Below are positions 39,764 to 49,096 of a DNA stretch of 64,000 bases, piece after piece (positions within the stretch are counted from its first letter, which is position 1; the number at the start of each line of letters is the position of its first letter). Under the pieces are notes generated by a model. That model searched no databases, was not told the DNA's origin, and saw nothing but the letters and a program-made list of their open reading frames with translations. The DNA is from Cyanodermella asteris (taxonomy: Eukaryota; Ascomycota; Lecanoromycetes; Ostropales; Stictidaceae), in NCBI GenBank assembly GCA_900618795.1, contig UYJD01000020.1:1-64000 (forward strand). The letters run 5' to 3'. Both the position numbers and the translations under genes were made by a program.

Positions 39764-41826
39764 GGGGCACTAGATGAGGCGCATATGGCGTATATATGGA
39801 TATGCGACAGACCAGATCTGTGACCGTACAAGGTAGATAGGCGGCGGCGGGACGTGGACGGCGTTGCAGAATGTTGCCGTGAGGAGGGACCAGGTCGATC
39901 CTAGCTGGCGACCAAGTCAGACGTCGACTTAATCTCGACCAGCGTCACCACCGTCGAGCCTCAGATCTTGCCGTGCTTCGACGTGCCTCGACGGTCCGTG
40001 CTGGTGCCTCTAGCCGCACGTCTGCCGTCTGGATGCTTTGCCGCAAGGGAGTCGCCGTCTTCGATGCTCAAGGAGTGGATCGTTGCGGCCACTTTAGTAC
40101 GCGGCGTATCAAAGTTCGAGTTGCTGCTATCGCGTGGTTTGTGCGGCCAAGCACCGTGCAGTCAGTGGCAATCAGGCGAATAAATATATGTCTGCTTTGT
40201 AAAATCTAATAGCTATCAACAACCGTGAACAAATGCCGCTGGACTGTAAGGATCGCCTGGTTCGCCTTCGTAGTGCTGACCGGAACGAGATCATAGCCTC
40301 AACGGCGACGTCGCGGAAGCGGTACTTTAAAGATGATAGGAGCCCGTCTGCACAGGGACGAGTCCTCAGCTTTGAGCGCAAACCCAGCAGACGGACCTTC
40401 GGAGCTGCCACAAAAGGTCACATTCTATGCGTCCAGTCAGGGTGTGAGATGAACTCCAAACAGCCTTACAATTCACTCACTATCAGACGCTCAGGACACG
40501 CTGGAACGATCTGGTTGGGCGTGTCTCCTGAAGACCTTCGTGGCCCACACCACTTTTGCTCGGGTCTTTCGGGTTGATGAGCCTCATCAGCGCAGAACCT
40601 CACAAGGCAAAACCCAGCAGAAGGGATCAGTCCCGAGTGCGGCGTAGTTACGTATCTGGCGTCCAATCAGCCGCGGAGATGAGCCTTCTGTCAGTATACG
40701 AACATGAAACTTGCTCGCAACGATGTTATGAAAAGGCTTCGCCTTGCGGCGCTCGCAACGCATTCGGGATGATCCATGGTGACCTGCTTGATCGACCATA
40801 GTTCGGTTGACGACTGGTGCGTCTGAGTTCGACTATCGACAGACGGCAGCTTTCTGTTATTTGGCGTACTATGGTGTGCTTGTCCCTGAGTTGTCCTGCA
40901 TTAGTGTGTGAGAGCATTGGAAAGATGAGCTGGTCAGCAACTAGTCCGACCGCAGGAGCGCATGGCATGGTTCATTCGTGCTCACGTCTTTGATGAGTCG
41001 GTAAGTCGAAAGGCTGGAACAGCAACACTGGTGCGGGCGGTAGATGTTACCGAACCCTCGTCCTGGAATTCTGGCCATGCAACCCCACGACCGCGTAGCT
41101 GGGTTTGAGCCCACAAGCTGTTCAGACACATGGCCGTTGTGTCAGATCCTGGAAGATGGCTGCCACGCGACATCAACAGGGATGAAGCCACAGAATAGCA
41201 GCGGCAGGAATCGAAGCCGTTGCCGACGTCCATGCAGCCTTGCGGCCTGTCAGATCTCTAACCTGCCCAGACTCAGCCTATTCGGTTTGCAAGATCGCTC
41301 TAGGCACTGTGAGGAAAGTTTACTGCGACAGGCTGTGACAGCTCGGAGGCATTATCGCCACCTGCTCAGGAAATGGAAAGCAATTTGGTCGCTTCTACGA
41401 CTGTAGAACAATACGAGTCAGATCTAAATTGCGCGACATACAGTGGAGGGTCCAAACGGAAAGTGAAAGTGCTGAGTTTGTACACCGCTTTGATATGAAT
41501 TGACAGTACGAAACTTGAACATCTTGGCCCCAGACGTGTCGCTACTGATCAGCACTTGCCGGCATCTGCATGTCCGATGTCAAATAAATGGTAGACTGGG
41601 CTGGCAGTTCCGTCGCATGCTTTGCTGATGCGAGTGTCAAAGGCCGAGTTCAAGTTGATGCTCAGCTCGGATCCGCATTCGAGGCGAGTCGGCGTTACGT
41701 TCCGCCGGAAGCGCGGCTGGAAGCCAAAATCCGCGACGATTTCTCGAACATCTGCAACTCGAGCTCTGCGACGAAGTTCACTGGCACTCACGCATACTCT
41801 CCTTCACCACTTGTCGCGCCATCAAC
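39764..41826. other. 2.1-kb intergenic region between divergent genes
   Basis: It lies between the Zn2Cys6 regulator (minus) and mitochondrial bS16 (plus). It holds GGTAGATAGG at 39832-39841. A pair of short blocks, AACCCAGCAG and GCGTCCARTCAG, recurs at 40381/40429 and again at 40611/40659 with identical 48-bp spacing. No coding frame is convincing. Confidence 0.5.
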
Positions 41827-42574
41827 ATGGTTGTTCGCATCCGGCTTGCGAGGTTTGGCAAGCGACACAGCCCATTCTACAACATCGTCGTCGCAAAAGA
41901 CCGGTATGTCGGCCTCCTTTATCTCCTAGCACCAGCTCGCATCGTCGCTCCGAGCTGCCACTGTGTGCTCCTCGTTGTCCGAACTGCCGTTCTTTCACAC
42001 AATCGTTGGCTGCATCTGCTCCTTGACAAGTGCTGCAAGCTTCACTCATTTGTCAATCAGTCCTGCAAAGCAACATGACCTGACGCATGACAGTACCGCT
42101 CGCAACAGCAAGCCAATTGAGGTGCTCGGCACCTACGATCCCATACCGAAAGCACCCCTATACGGCGACGGAAAGCCGGTCAAGGACATCAAACTCGACT
42201 CAGTTCGCGCCAAATACTGGTTAGGAGTAGGAGCACAGCCGTCAGATCCGGTTTGGAGAATACTATCAATGGTACGCCGTCCTCACCCCGTCGTCCCCTG
42301 CAGAATATTGGTCATCAGGTTTGGCAACACGATCAGCTGCTTCGTGTTCGACCAGCGGCTAGCATGCATTGCATCGCCTAGCTGGATTTAAAGCAGCGTC
42401 ATGGGCCCGCGCCGCCAGGACTGCCAGCACACGAAACTTGATTGTCGTTGGAGGATGTCGCTGACTCGATCTCTCCCACAGATTGGCTTGATTGAGCCCA
42501 AATTCAGCGTTCAGAAAGCCCGTGAGCAAGCGGCTGCGGCACAAGCCAATGCTAGTGGCACAACGACTAGCTGA
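41827..42574 (+). CDS. MRPS16: Mitochondrial small-subunit ribosomal protein bS16m
   Basis: Three exons, 41827..41903, 42094..42271 and 42482..42574, give 115 residues. Exon 1 encodes the bS16 N-terminus, MVVRIRLARFGKRHSPFYN followed by IVVAKDR. Exon 2 gives SKPIEVLGTYDPIPKAPLYG and RAKYWLGVGAQPSDPVWRI. Exon 3 gives IGLIEPKFSVQKARE and a short alanine-rich end. Both introns (190 and 210 bp) have GTATGT/GTACGC donors and CAG acceptors, and together exceed the coding length. The N-terminus reads directly into the core without a separate cleavable presequence, as in yeast Mrps16. It is part of the mitochondrial 30S-like subunit, and is easily missed because no exon exceeds 180 bp. Confidence 0.93.
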
Positions 42575-43644
42575 GGAATCGACAGGAAGGTCGCACAACC
42601 CCGACCTCTGTACGACACATCTCAACGCGGCACGACCTTCAGTTCGACAGTCAAGCCTTCACAATGGCTCCGCCTTGTTCGCATGATGGTCATTGAAGAA
42701 CAGCTCCACGAGATGAAAGTTGCTTCGAGTCTCAGTCATCACGTTGATCGCGATCCCACGCCACCTAGTTTTGTCTACCAAGAGGCACAGGTCTGACCGA
42801 GGCGTAGACACCACTATTAGTGTCCCACACGCGCCGCAAGCTGGGATTCTCCTTTCGTTCGCCCATGTATACCTATTTCATGCATTTACGAGGCATGGTT
42901 TCAGCAAACCTGCTGAGATGTACAATAAGCTGTTTTGATACTAAATGGCATCTTTGCCGCACGGGGAGTCTGGGTTTCTGAATCCCGCGGGATGTACATT
43001 ATGAATGACATTGATAAAGCATGATTGAGGCTTGCGTTGCCTTGCGATTTGCATCGATCGTGGAAACAGCGGAGTCATGGGCAAGATGAGGCGCACCAGC
43101 ACAATACTCCTGACGACATGTCCTGGCAATCCGGAACAAGTTTTTATCGCGGGCCAACGATATTACGAAGTGGCGGCATGGCGCAAATGACGGAAGAACT
43201 GTCACCACAGAGCAAGACAGATTCAGATGGACTATGCGTAATCAAAACTGCTCTTTTATCACATATTCCGAAACCCATCGCGCTTGTGTGTATTTCAGCA
43301 CCTTTATAAGTCCACGGTAGGCGTTTTCTAGACCGCATTGAGCCAAGTATGCGAAAAAGACGGGATAACGTGGCAATCTTGAACCATCTTCTAAACCCGT
43401 CGGTACAGTTTGTGCTAACATCAGGCCTCAACACTGGATTATGAAATTTCTGAGCAAAATTCAAGCCACATGGTGGTGTTGTGACATAAAATATTGCAAA
43501 CATAAGTAGTGAGGTCAATGAAATGTGAGCGGCTGGTTGTCGATACATATGCTGTGCCTGTACTCAACGCTTCTTGCCTTAACAAGAGCCGGACCATAAG
43601 CCACTCAAGATTCGCGGTAGATTCGACTAGACTGTTCTGTTCAG
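42575..43644. other. Intergenic, no gene recognised
   Basis: About 1.07 kb between bS16m and the decayed Gfo/Idh dehydrogenase. Only short unconserved frames were seen. Confidence 0.5.
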
Positions 43645-44803
43645 ATGGCACCAATTCGCGTTGATTTCGTCAGATTGTCCACATCATGATAGGCCCCCTA
43701 CTCCTATAATTCATCCCTCGGACAGTCATCTCAGTTCATCATCCACGGCATCTGCAATACGACCAAGGCTTCAGCAGAGACCGCAAGAAAGAACTACCCT
43801 CTGCCCTTGACCACGAAAGCCTATGCTTCCATTCACGAGCTGGTCGCCGACCCAAACGTAGACCTCGTGGCCGTCAGCGTCCGTGTCGACCACCGCCTGG
43901 ATCCCGTGCGCCTCGCAGTCGAGAAGGGCAAAGACTGCTACGTTGAGTGGCCGCTAGGTAAGACTCTGGCTGAAGCGAAGGAGGTGATTCGGCTTGCCAA
44001 GAATGCTGGGATCAAGACCATTGTCGGCTTACAGGGCCCCCGCGATCCGATCATCGGTAAGATAAAGGAGTCGGGTCTCGAGTGGAAGAATTGGAAGGGT
44101 TTTGAATTGGAGTTTGACGGCGACGGCGACGGGGCTGCTGTGGAAGGGATCGAGTGAGAGCGATTGGTATCACAATGACAAATCGGTCGGAGGAAATTTG
44201 CTGGCGCACGGTCAGTGAATTGTCCTTCCACTTCCCCATCACTGAGCTGAACCGTGATCGATAGTGCTGGACCACGTAATGTACTGCGTCGGTGATCTCG
44301 CCGAATGCACCAGCGTGATCGGCAGCCAGCGCCCGGAAACCAAAACCATTGACCAAGTCGGCAAGCTCTTGCGTATCATACCTCGAGACGCCCCGGATGT
44401 GCTCACATTACAAGGCAAGCTCGAATCAGGTGGAATTCTGACCATGAATCTGCGCGAAGGCACGCCGTTCAAGGGCTCCCCTGGTATGGCTTGGCGCAGC
44501 TATGGTGAAAAAGGCGAGATTGAGCTGCTGGCTGACACCACGTTCGCACAGCTTGGAGCACATGTACAGAGCTTCAAGCTTCACAATACCGGAAGTGATG
44601 AAGTGGAGGAGATTGTCCATGATGAGTTGATTCATCATGAAGATTTGCCGGGGATCAGTCGGAATGTGGCGGCGTTGTATGAGTCGTTTGCGGATGTCAA
44701 GACGGGGAATTATGTGCAACGGGACGAGGCTGTGAGGCATCATGAGCTTTTGGAGGGGCTGCAGAGGTCAAGTGAGACTGGGGAACGCATTCGCGTGGTT
44801 TGA
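43645..44803 (+). pseudogene. Decayed Gfo/Idh/MocA-family dehydrogenase
   Basis: A recognisable NAD(P)-dependent sugar or galactose-type dehydrogenase. MAPIRVDFVRLSTS starts at 43645, followed in frame by HGICNTTKASAE, DVNVDLVAVSVRVDH-like sequence and the YVEWPLGKTLAEAKEVIRLA signature. A phase-1 intron (44211..44264, GTCAGT...ATAG) joins to LDHVMYCVGDLAE and the C-terminal half ending at 44803. Breaks: adjacent TGA and TAG codons at 43687-43692 inside the Rossmann glycine loop, where intact members read Gly-Trp, and a one-base frame change near 44150 before SDWYHNDKSVGGN. The body is otherwise well preserved, so inactivation looks recent. It is convergent, 68 bp away, with a zinc alcohol dehydrogenase that is also disturbed. 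Confidence 0.85.
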
Positions 44804-44871
44804 CATGACGGCAATACCTGACTAGATGACTGTAGCATGCCAACAATCGGATTGATCATTGAGTCTTGTTT

Positions 44872-46317
44872 TCAGGCGTTGAAGTCAACGACAATTCTGC
44901 CTGCGACCTTTGAGTTTCTCAGTCTATCGATGCCCTCTGGGAACTTGTCAAAAGGTATGATCTCTTCGGTGATGGACTGGATCTTCCCTTGGGAACCGTT
45001 AGCAAGACGGCGTTTATGAGATGTGGGGAAATTTACCTCGTTTCGCAAGGTCGAGGGCCATGTGGGTGTCATACATGCTTCCCACGAGTGAGCCCTTGAG
45101 CGTCAACCCACGTAGAGCTAGAAGGGTCCCATCAGCACCAAGGTCCGACGTTCCCGGCGCAGCTATAGGCCATCAGTCTGAGGACCACAAATCTTCAGCA
45201 ACAGAACCACTCACCGAGTCCAATACAAACCACAACAGCCGCTGGCCTCGCCCCCGTCAAGCTAATCGCCGTCTTATACGCACTCGGCGCGGTAACAAAC
45301 ACGCCATGGGCTCCCAACCCATCACAAATTCTCGTAATCTCCTTGCCCGTGTCTTCGACCTCCTTGAAATCGACAAACGCTTCGGCGCCCAGCTTCAGCG
45401 AATGCTGCCGCTTCGCGTCGCCCGTGTCGACGACGATGGGTCGCAGGCCGAGCGCTTTTGCGATCTGCACACCTTGAGAGCCGACGCCACCGCCGCCGCC
45501 GGGGAAGCAGGCCCATTGGCCGACTTTGAGCCCGGAGTTGGATATGGCGCGGTACATGGTGGAGGCGCTGCACATGACGGGCCCGGCAACGTCGTCGGGG
45601 ACGCCGTCAGGGATGAGGGTGGTGTATTTTTGGGGGGAGACGATGTATTGCTGGTAGGAGCCTGCACGTCACATTGCCCGCCGTCAGATTTGGATCTGCT
45701 TCATATCACCAAGGGACTTTTACACGTACCTGTCTGTGCCAGACCTGTATAGATCGCTCCCGCGCAGTGTACTTCTTTATCGTGGTAGCAGAGCTCACAG
45801 GCGCCGCATGTATCCCAGAGTGGCTTTAGACCGGCGCGTTGTCCGACTTTGAGTGATCGCACCCCGGATCCGACTTTGACGATGACGCCGGCACCTTCGT
45901 GGCCAGGTGAGTTGCAGCCCAGGGATGTCATCTTGGGCATTCCAAGGTCGTTGAGCATAAAGTGGAGGTCGCTGTAGCAGAGGCCGGTCATGTTAAGTTT
46001 AATAAGGACTTGGTCGGCGGTAGGCTCGGGGACTGGGACCTCGACAAGCTTGACTTTGAAGTTGGGGCCTGATCTTGGTCAGAGACGGAGCTTTGCATTC
46101 ATTTCCATCCCAGTATAGAGGTCGCCAAGCGACGGTTAAATATGAAAGGAAAGGCTGCAGTGCGATTGAGAGTGGACTGAGATGCACGCTTCTGACCACC
46201 TGACCAGCATCACCTGGAAGAGGACGGAATGGTGAACAAACCTTCATCTTCAACAATGCACGCCTTGCAAGTCTTTGGGATCTCGAAAGTCGGCTCCGCG
46301 CCGTTCGTGTCCGCCAT
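44872..46317 (-). CDS. Zinc-dependent alcohol dehydrogenase (MDR), exon 4 frame disturbed
   Basis: Five exons, 46317..46242, 46068..45730, 45661..45215, exon 4 ending 45037, and 44987..44872. The catalytic zinc region is TGLCYSDLHFM and GHEGAGVIVKVG, the structural zinc loop CGACELCYHDKEVHC, and the cofactor motif GGGGGVGSQGVQIAKALG. By family it oxidises primary alcohols with NAD+. Exon 4 is odd. The acceptor at 45164 gives the family-like APGTSDLGADG, but the continuation FLALRGLTLKGSLVG is one base out of frame. A second acceptor (CTTCTTAG, exon from 45117) restores the frame and gives 352 residues while omitting about 14 residues of the nucleotide fold. So it is either a pseudogene or a shortened protein made by an alternative 3' splice site. 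Confidence 0.75.
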
Positions 46318-47376
46318 GGTAAACAAGGTCGATGCTTCGGATCGGCGCTACGTGACAGAATACAGATCTGATGCGTATACGATCACCCAGGAACCAGCGT
46401 TAGATGAATCCAAAACAAAGTCAAAAGCGAGCAGAATGATGAAACATGCTCAGGCAAGATGCACCACAAAGTAGAATATGAATGGGGGATATACATCGTC
46501 CCTCGTCGATCCCCGCATTTCGGGATGAGGACTGATGGGTAAGTCGTTCCGAGGTCTGTCTCACATCGGAATTATAGCGTAACGCAATGTTAGATCGAGG
46601 GGCTGCAGCAGGAAAACCATCGTGCAGATACAGCGTCAATACTGAGAAAGGCAATTGCAGGATTGAACATTGTGAGGCGCAGGAAAGCTAGCAAGCTTCC
46701 CCGCACGTATGATCCACATGGCGTGGGGCCCAGGGAGCTTATTGCAGCATAAAGACAGTCGTGGTGCTACAAGCGACAATGAAGGTCATGACGTGAGTAG
46801 CACTGATTGCAAAGGTGCTTGAACAGATAGCACACTCGATGAAATCTGGCATCTTATCTTGCGAGAGAGCAAATATTATATTGATTAGTCAGCCGAACAC
46901 GTCGCGTGTTCGAGCTCGGCTTCGAGTCTGAACCAGTATCTCGAGCTGCATGCAGATGCCATGTCAGAGACCAGTGAAGTGTTCGCTTCCTGGTTGGTAA
47001 ATGAAGCACTAGGCTCAGTGTTTGGTTGAGCACTTGAACGTGTACATGAAAGAGTACGTGGTTGGATACTCAGCTGGGCACTTCGCTGGATACCCAGCTG
47101 GGTGCTTCGCTACCAAAGTCCCTGGACTGCGGAGAGGGACACCGGAAACGAACTTTCTCCTCCGGCCTTGCAAGCGGGCATGGCGGGGCTTCCTAGAAGT
47201 AAGTCGAGTCGCTGCGCATGCACTATCAAGCTTACCATGAGGCTTCTTTCGTGACGACTTCGAGGTGCGCAGAAGTGGGAAGTGGAAGCAATTTTGATCA
47301 ACTATATAATACGCAGCACAATTATTATTGCACATCACGAAACGCCCAGCTCAAACGGTTGGTACTTCGGTCCTGC
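46318..47376. other. Intergenic with 24-bp tandem repeat
   Basis: About 1.06 kb between the alcohol dehydrogenase start codon and tRNA-Lys. It contains two adjacent 24-bp units (47064-47087 and 47088-47111) sharing CAGCTGGG and CTTCGCT and differing at three transition positions. No gene was recognised. Confidence 0.55.
47064..47111. repeat. 24-bp tandem duplication
   Basis: Two 24-bp copies in tandem, both starting GGATAC and ending CTTCGCT, 21 of 24 bases identical. All differences are C/T or G/A. Confidence 0.8.
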
Positions 47377-47462
47377 GCCCGGCTAGCTCAATCGGCTAGA
47401 GCATTCGACTCTTATTCAAGAGGAAAATCGAAAGGTTGCGGGTTCGACTCCCGCGTTGGGCT
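47377..47462 (+). tRNA. trnK(CUU): tRNA-Lys (CTT), with 12-nt intron
   Basis: An 86-nt gene folding as a complete cloverleaf. The acceptor GCCCGGC pairs with GTTGGGC (two G-U pairs), followed by discriminator T. The D arm is GCTC...GAGC. The anticodon stem TTCGA/TCGAA has anticodon CTT at 47411-47413. The variable loop is AGGTT and the T arm GCGGG-TTCGACT-CCCGC. A 12-nt intron (TTCAAGAGGAAA, 47415-47426) sits one base 3' of the anticodon, the canonical nuclear position. CCA is not encoded, as expected for a eukaryotic gene. Confidence 0.95.
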
Positions 47463-47486
47463 GATTTACACACAAAATCAACGACT

Positions 47487-47511
47487 GCAGGTTCAATTCC
47501 TGTGTTCGACC
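47487..47511 (+). pseudogene. tRNA 3'-half-like relic
   Basis: GCAGG-TTCAATT-CCTGT forms a T-arm, followed by GTTCGAC in the acceptor position. It aligns without gaps to the T arm and acceptor of the tRNA-Lys 25 bp upstream at 17 of 25 positions, and most differences are G-to-A or C-to-T. The 5' half is absent, so it is not a functional tRNA. Chance similarity of a B-box-like sequence remains possible. Confidence 0.45.
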
Positions 47512-48051
47512 GATTCTTTTGCCCATTCTATCTGCTTCGTCGCCAGCTTGTCTTTTTGCTTCCTCGACATGTCGTTGTAGGTTGCTCCACTGTGACAACG
47601 GTCTGGAATCATGAATGTTTTTGCGGACGTCTGCAAGCGGGAAGATCCCATTTTTGCGAACGTGTGGATCCGGTTCCATGGCCAGCGTCCGACTAAGGCA
47701 GCGCCTACGCGTGCCTTGTCGCTGGCTGATGTGCCATTCGGTCGAGACCTAAATTCTCGGATTTTGAAGGTGACGAGGGGATTCTACCATCGGCCGCTGG
47801 GCGGCGGTCCCAGCGACACGCCATCTGGGAGGCCCGATTTGTCCCTACTCACAGCCAACCATGCTTACTTCCAATGATGACGGGGGGAGCATGCCGCTAC
47901 TGGCAGCAGCGTGGCTGTACCTCCCAGATGAGCTTCTGCATTGCTAGTGCTGGCCGCCATTAACTGTTTTGATGCCGCTGGCTGAAGTCAACGGTCGACG
48001 CCAAAAATCCCAAGTTTCACCCAGTCAGTTTTAAAATGCTTGTCGCAACGA

Positions 48052-48059
48052 TATAAATA
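48052..48059 (+). promoter_or_regulatory. TATA box
   Basis: TATAAATA about 150 bp upstream of the start codon at 48207, followed by a CT-rich tract that is a plausible transcription start region. Confidence 0.5.
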
Positions 48060-48206
48060 AGAGTCAGCAGAATCCTATTTCTTCTCTACCACTAGTTTTA
48101 TCCTGCTTTCCCTCCACAGTGTTTTCAGGCTTTCAGCGCACTCTCCAGCAGTCCTGCTCTTCAGACTTCTCCAACTTTAACCACAAGAACAAGAACAACC
48201 GCCACC

Positions 48207-48921
48207 ATGAAGATTAGCACGCTTCTTGGTCCGCTCCTCCTCGCCGCCTTCGGCCTCACGCAGAGCGAGCAGAGCGCCACAGGGAATAACGCGACAGGCC
48301 GCCATGTTACTCGCGAGCTCCCAACTCGCCAGCGGATGGAGTGCGAGAGTGATTTCCCCGACTCGTTTCTCGGCTTTAGGCAGCCGGAGAAGAACTTCCA
48401 AAGAACGGTGGATGTCTGGTTGGACAACATATACGATGCACAAGGAGAGGTAAGTGTTGAAGCTGTGTTACACGAATCGACGTGAAGAGGCGCAAATGGG
48501 ACAAATACCGTCACCTCTCCGGCTACACACAACTTGATAACCCCGCTGACGCTTTATGAACTACCGCTGACAACTACGCTTCCAGATCTGGGTGGAAATC
48601 ACGGGCCCACAAGGCATGATCTGGGCGTCGCAGTGCCGGTACGAGTGCGGACCGCTCTGGGACCGATACGACTTTCAGCAGCTCTTTGGCCCGCCACTCC
48701 TCGATGCACCCTTCGAGATCTCGGCTGGAAACTGGTGCCCCAGGAATTCTTGGGCGGATTCCTCCTGGGCTTTCGACAACTTCTGGATTCGCTACAAGGA
48801 TGAATGGCGCAATGGTCCCTCGAATTGCGATATTTGGAAAGATAACCCTAGAATAGGTGATAACATCCGGCGACGAGGTCGCATGAACTGCACCGTCAAT
48901 GTTCTTTTGGGCGAGTCATAG
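48207..48921 (+). CDS. Small secreted protein with six cysteines
   Basis: Two exons, 48207..48449 and 48586..48921, give 192 residues. The 136-bp intron (GTAAGT...TTCCAG) is phase 0, between DNIYDAQGE and IWVEITGPQG. An N-terminal signal peptide (MKISTLLGPLLLAAFGLTQS) precedes an NxT-containing pro-like stretch. The mature part has six cysteines (RMECESD, SQCRYECGPLW, NWCPRN, SNCDIW, MNCTVN) and many aromatic residues, but no family I recognise. A TATA box and CT-rich leader suggest a regulated, potentially strongly expressed gene. Secretion is inferred from the signal peptide; role (host interaction, cell wall or other) unknown. It is convergent with the dynein light intermediate chain gene. 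Confidence 0.8.
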
Positions 48922-49096
48922 CGTGGCAATGGGAAATGGAACAAGAGGTGGGTCACGTGGCTCATCTGAACATGGTGGCGAGGAATTCAACAACGGTGGA
49001 GAAGTGAGCGGCATGGTGGGAATGAAGGGGAAGATTCAGACAATGCTGTAGTTGATATTATCTTGGATGGAGATGGCGCCACTTTGGCGATGAGGT

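Larger units (their letters stand above)
47463..48206. other. Intergenic, tRNA-like relic and secreted-protein promoter
   Basis: About 745 bp. Just after the tRNA, 47487-47511 resembles a degraded tRNA 3' half. A TATA box (TATAAATA, 48052-48059) lies about 150 bp before the secreted-protein start codon. Nothing else was recognised. Confidence 0.5.

Noticed and set aside
45021-45752. 243-residue plus-strand frame
   Set aside because: Antisense to conserved exons of the zinc alcohol dehydrogenase; the residues match no family.
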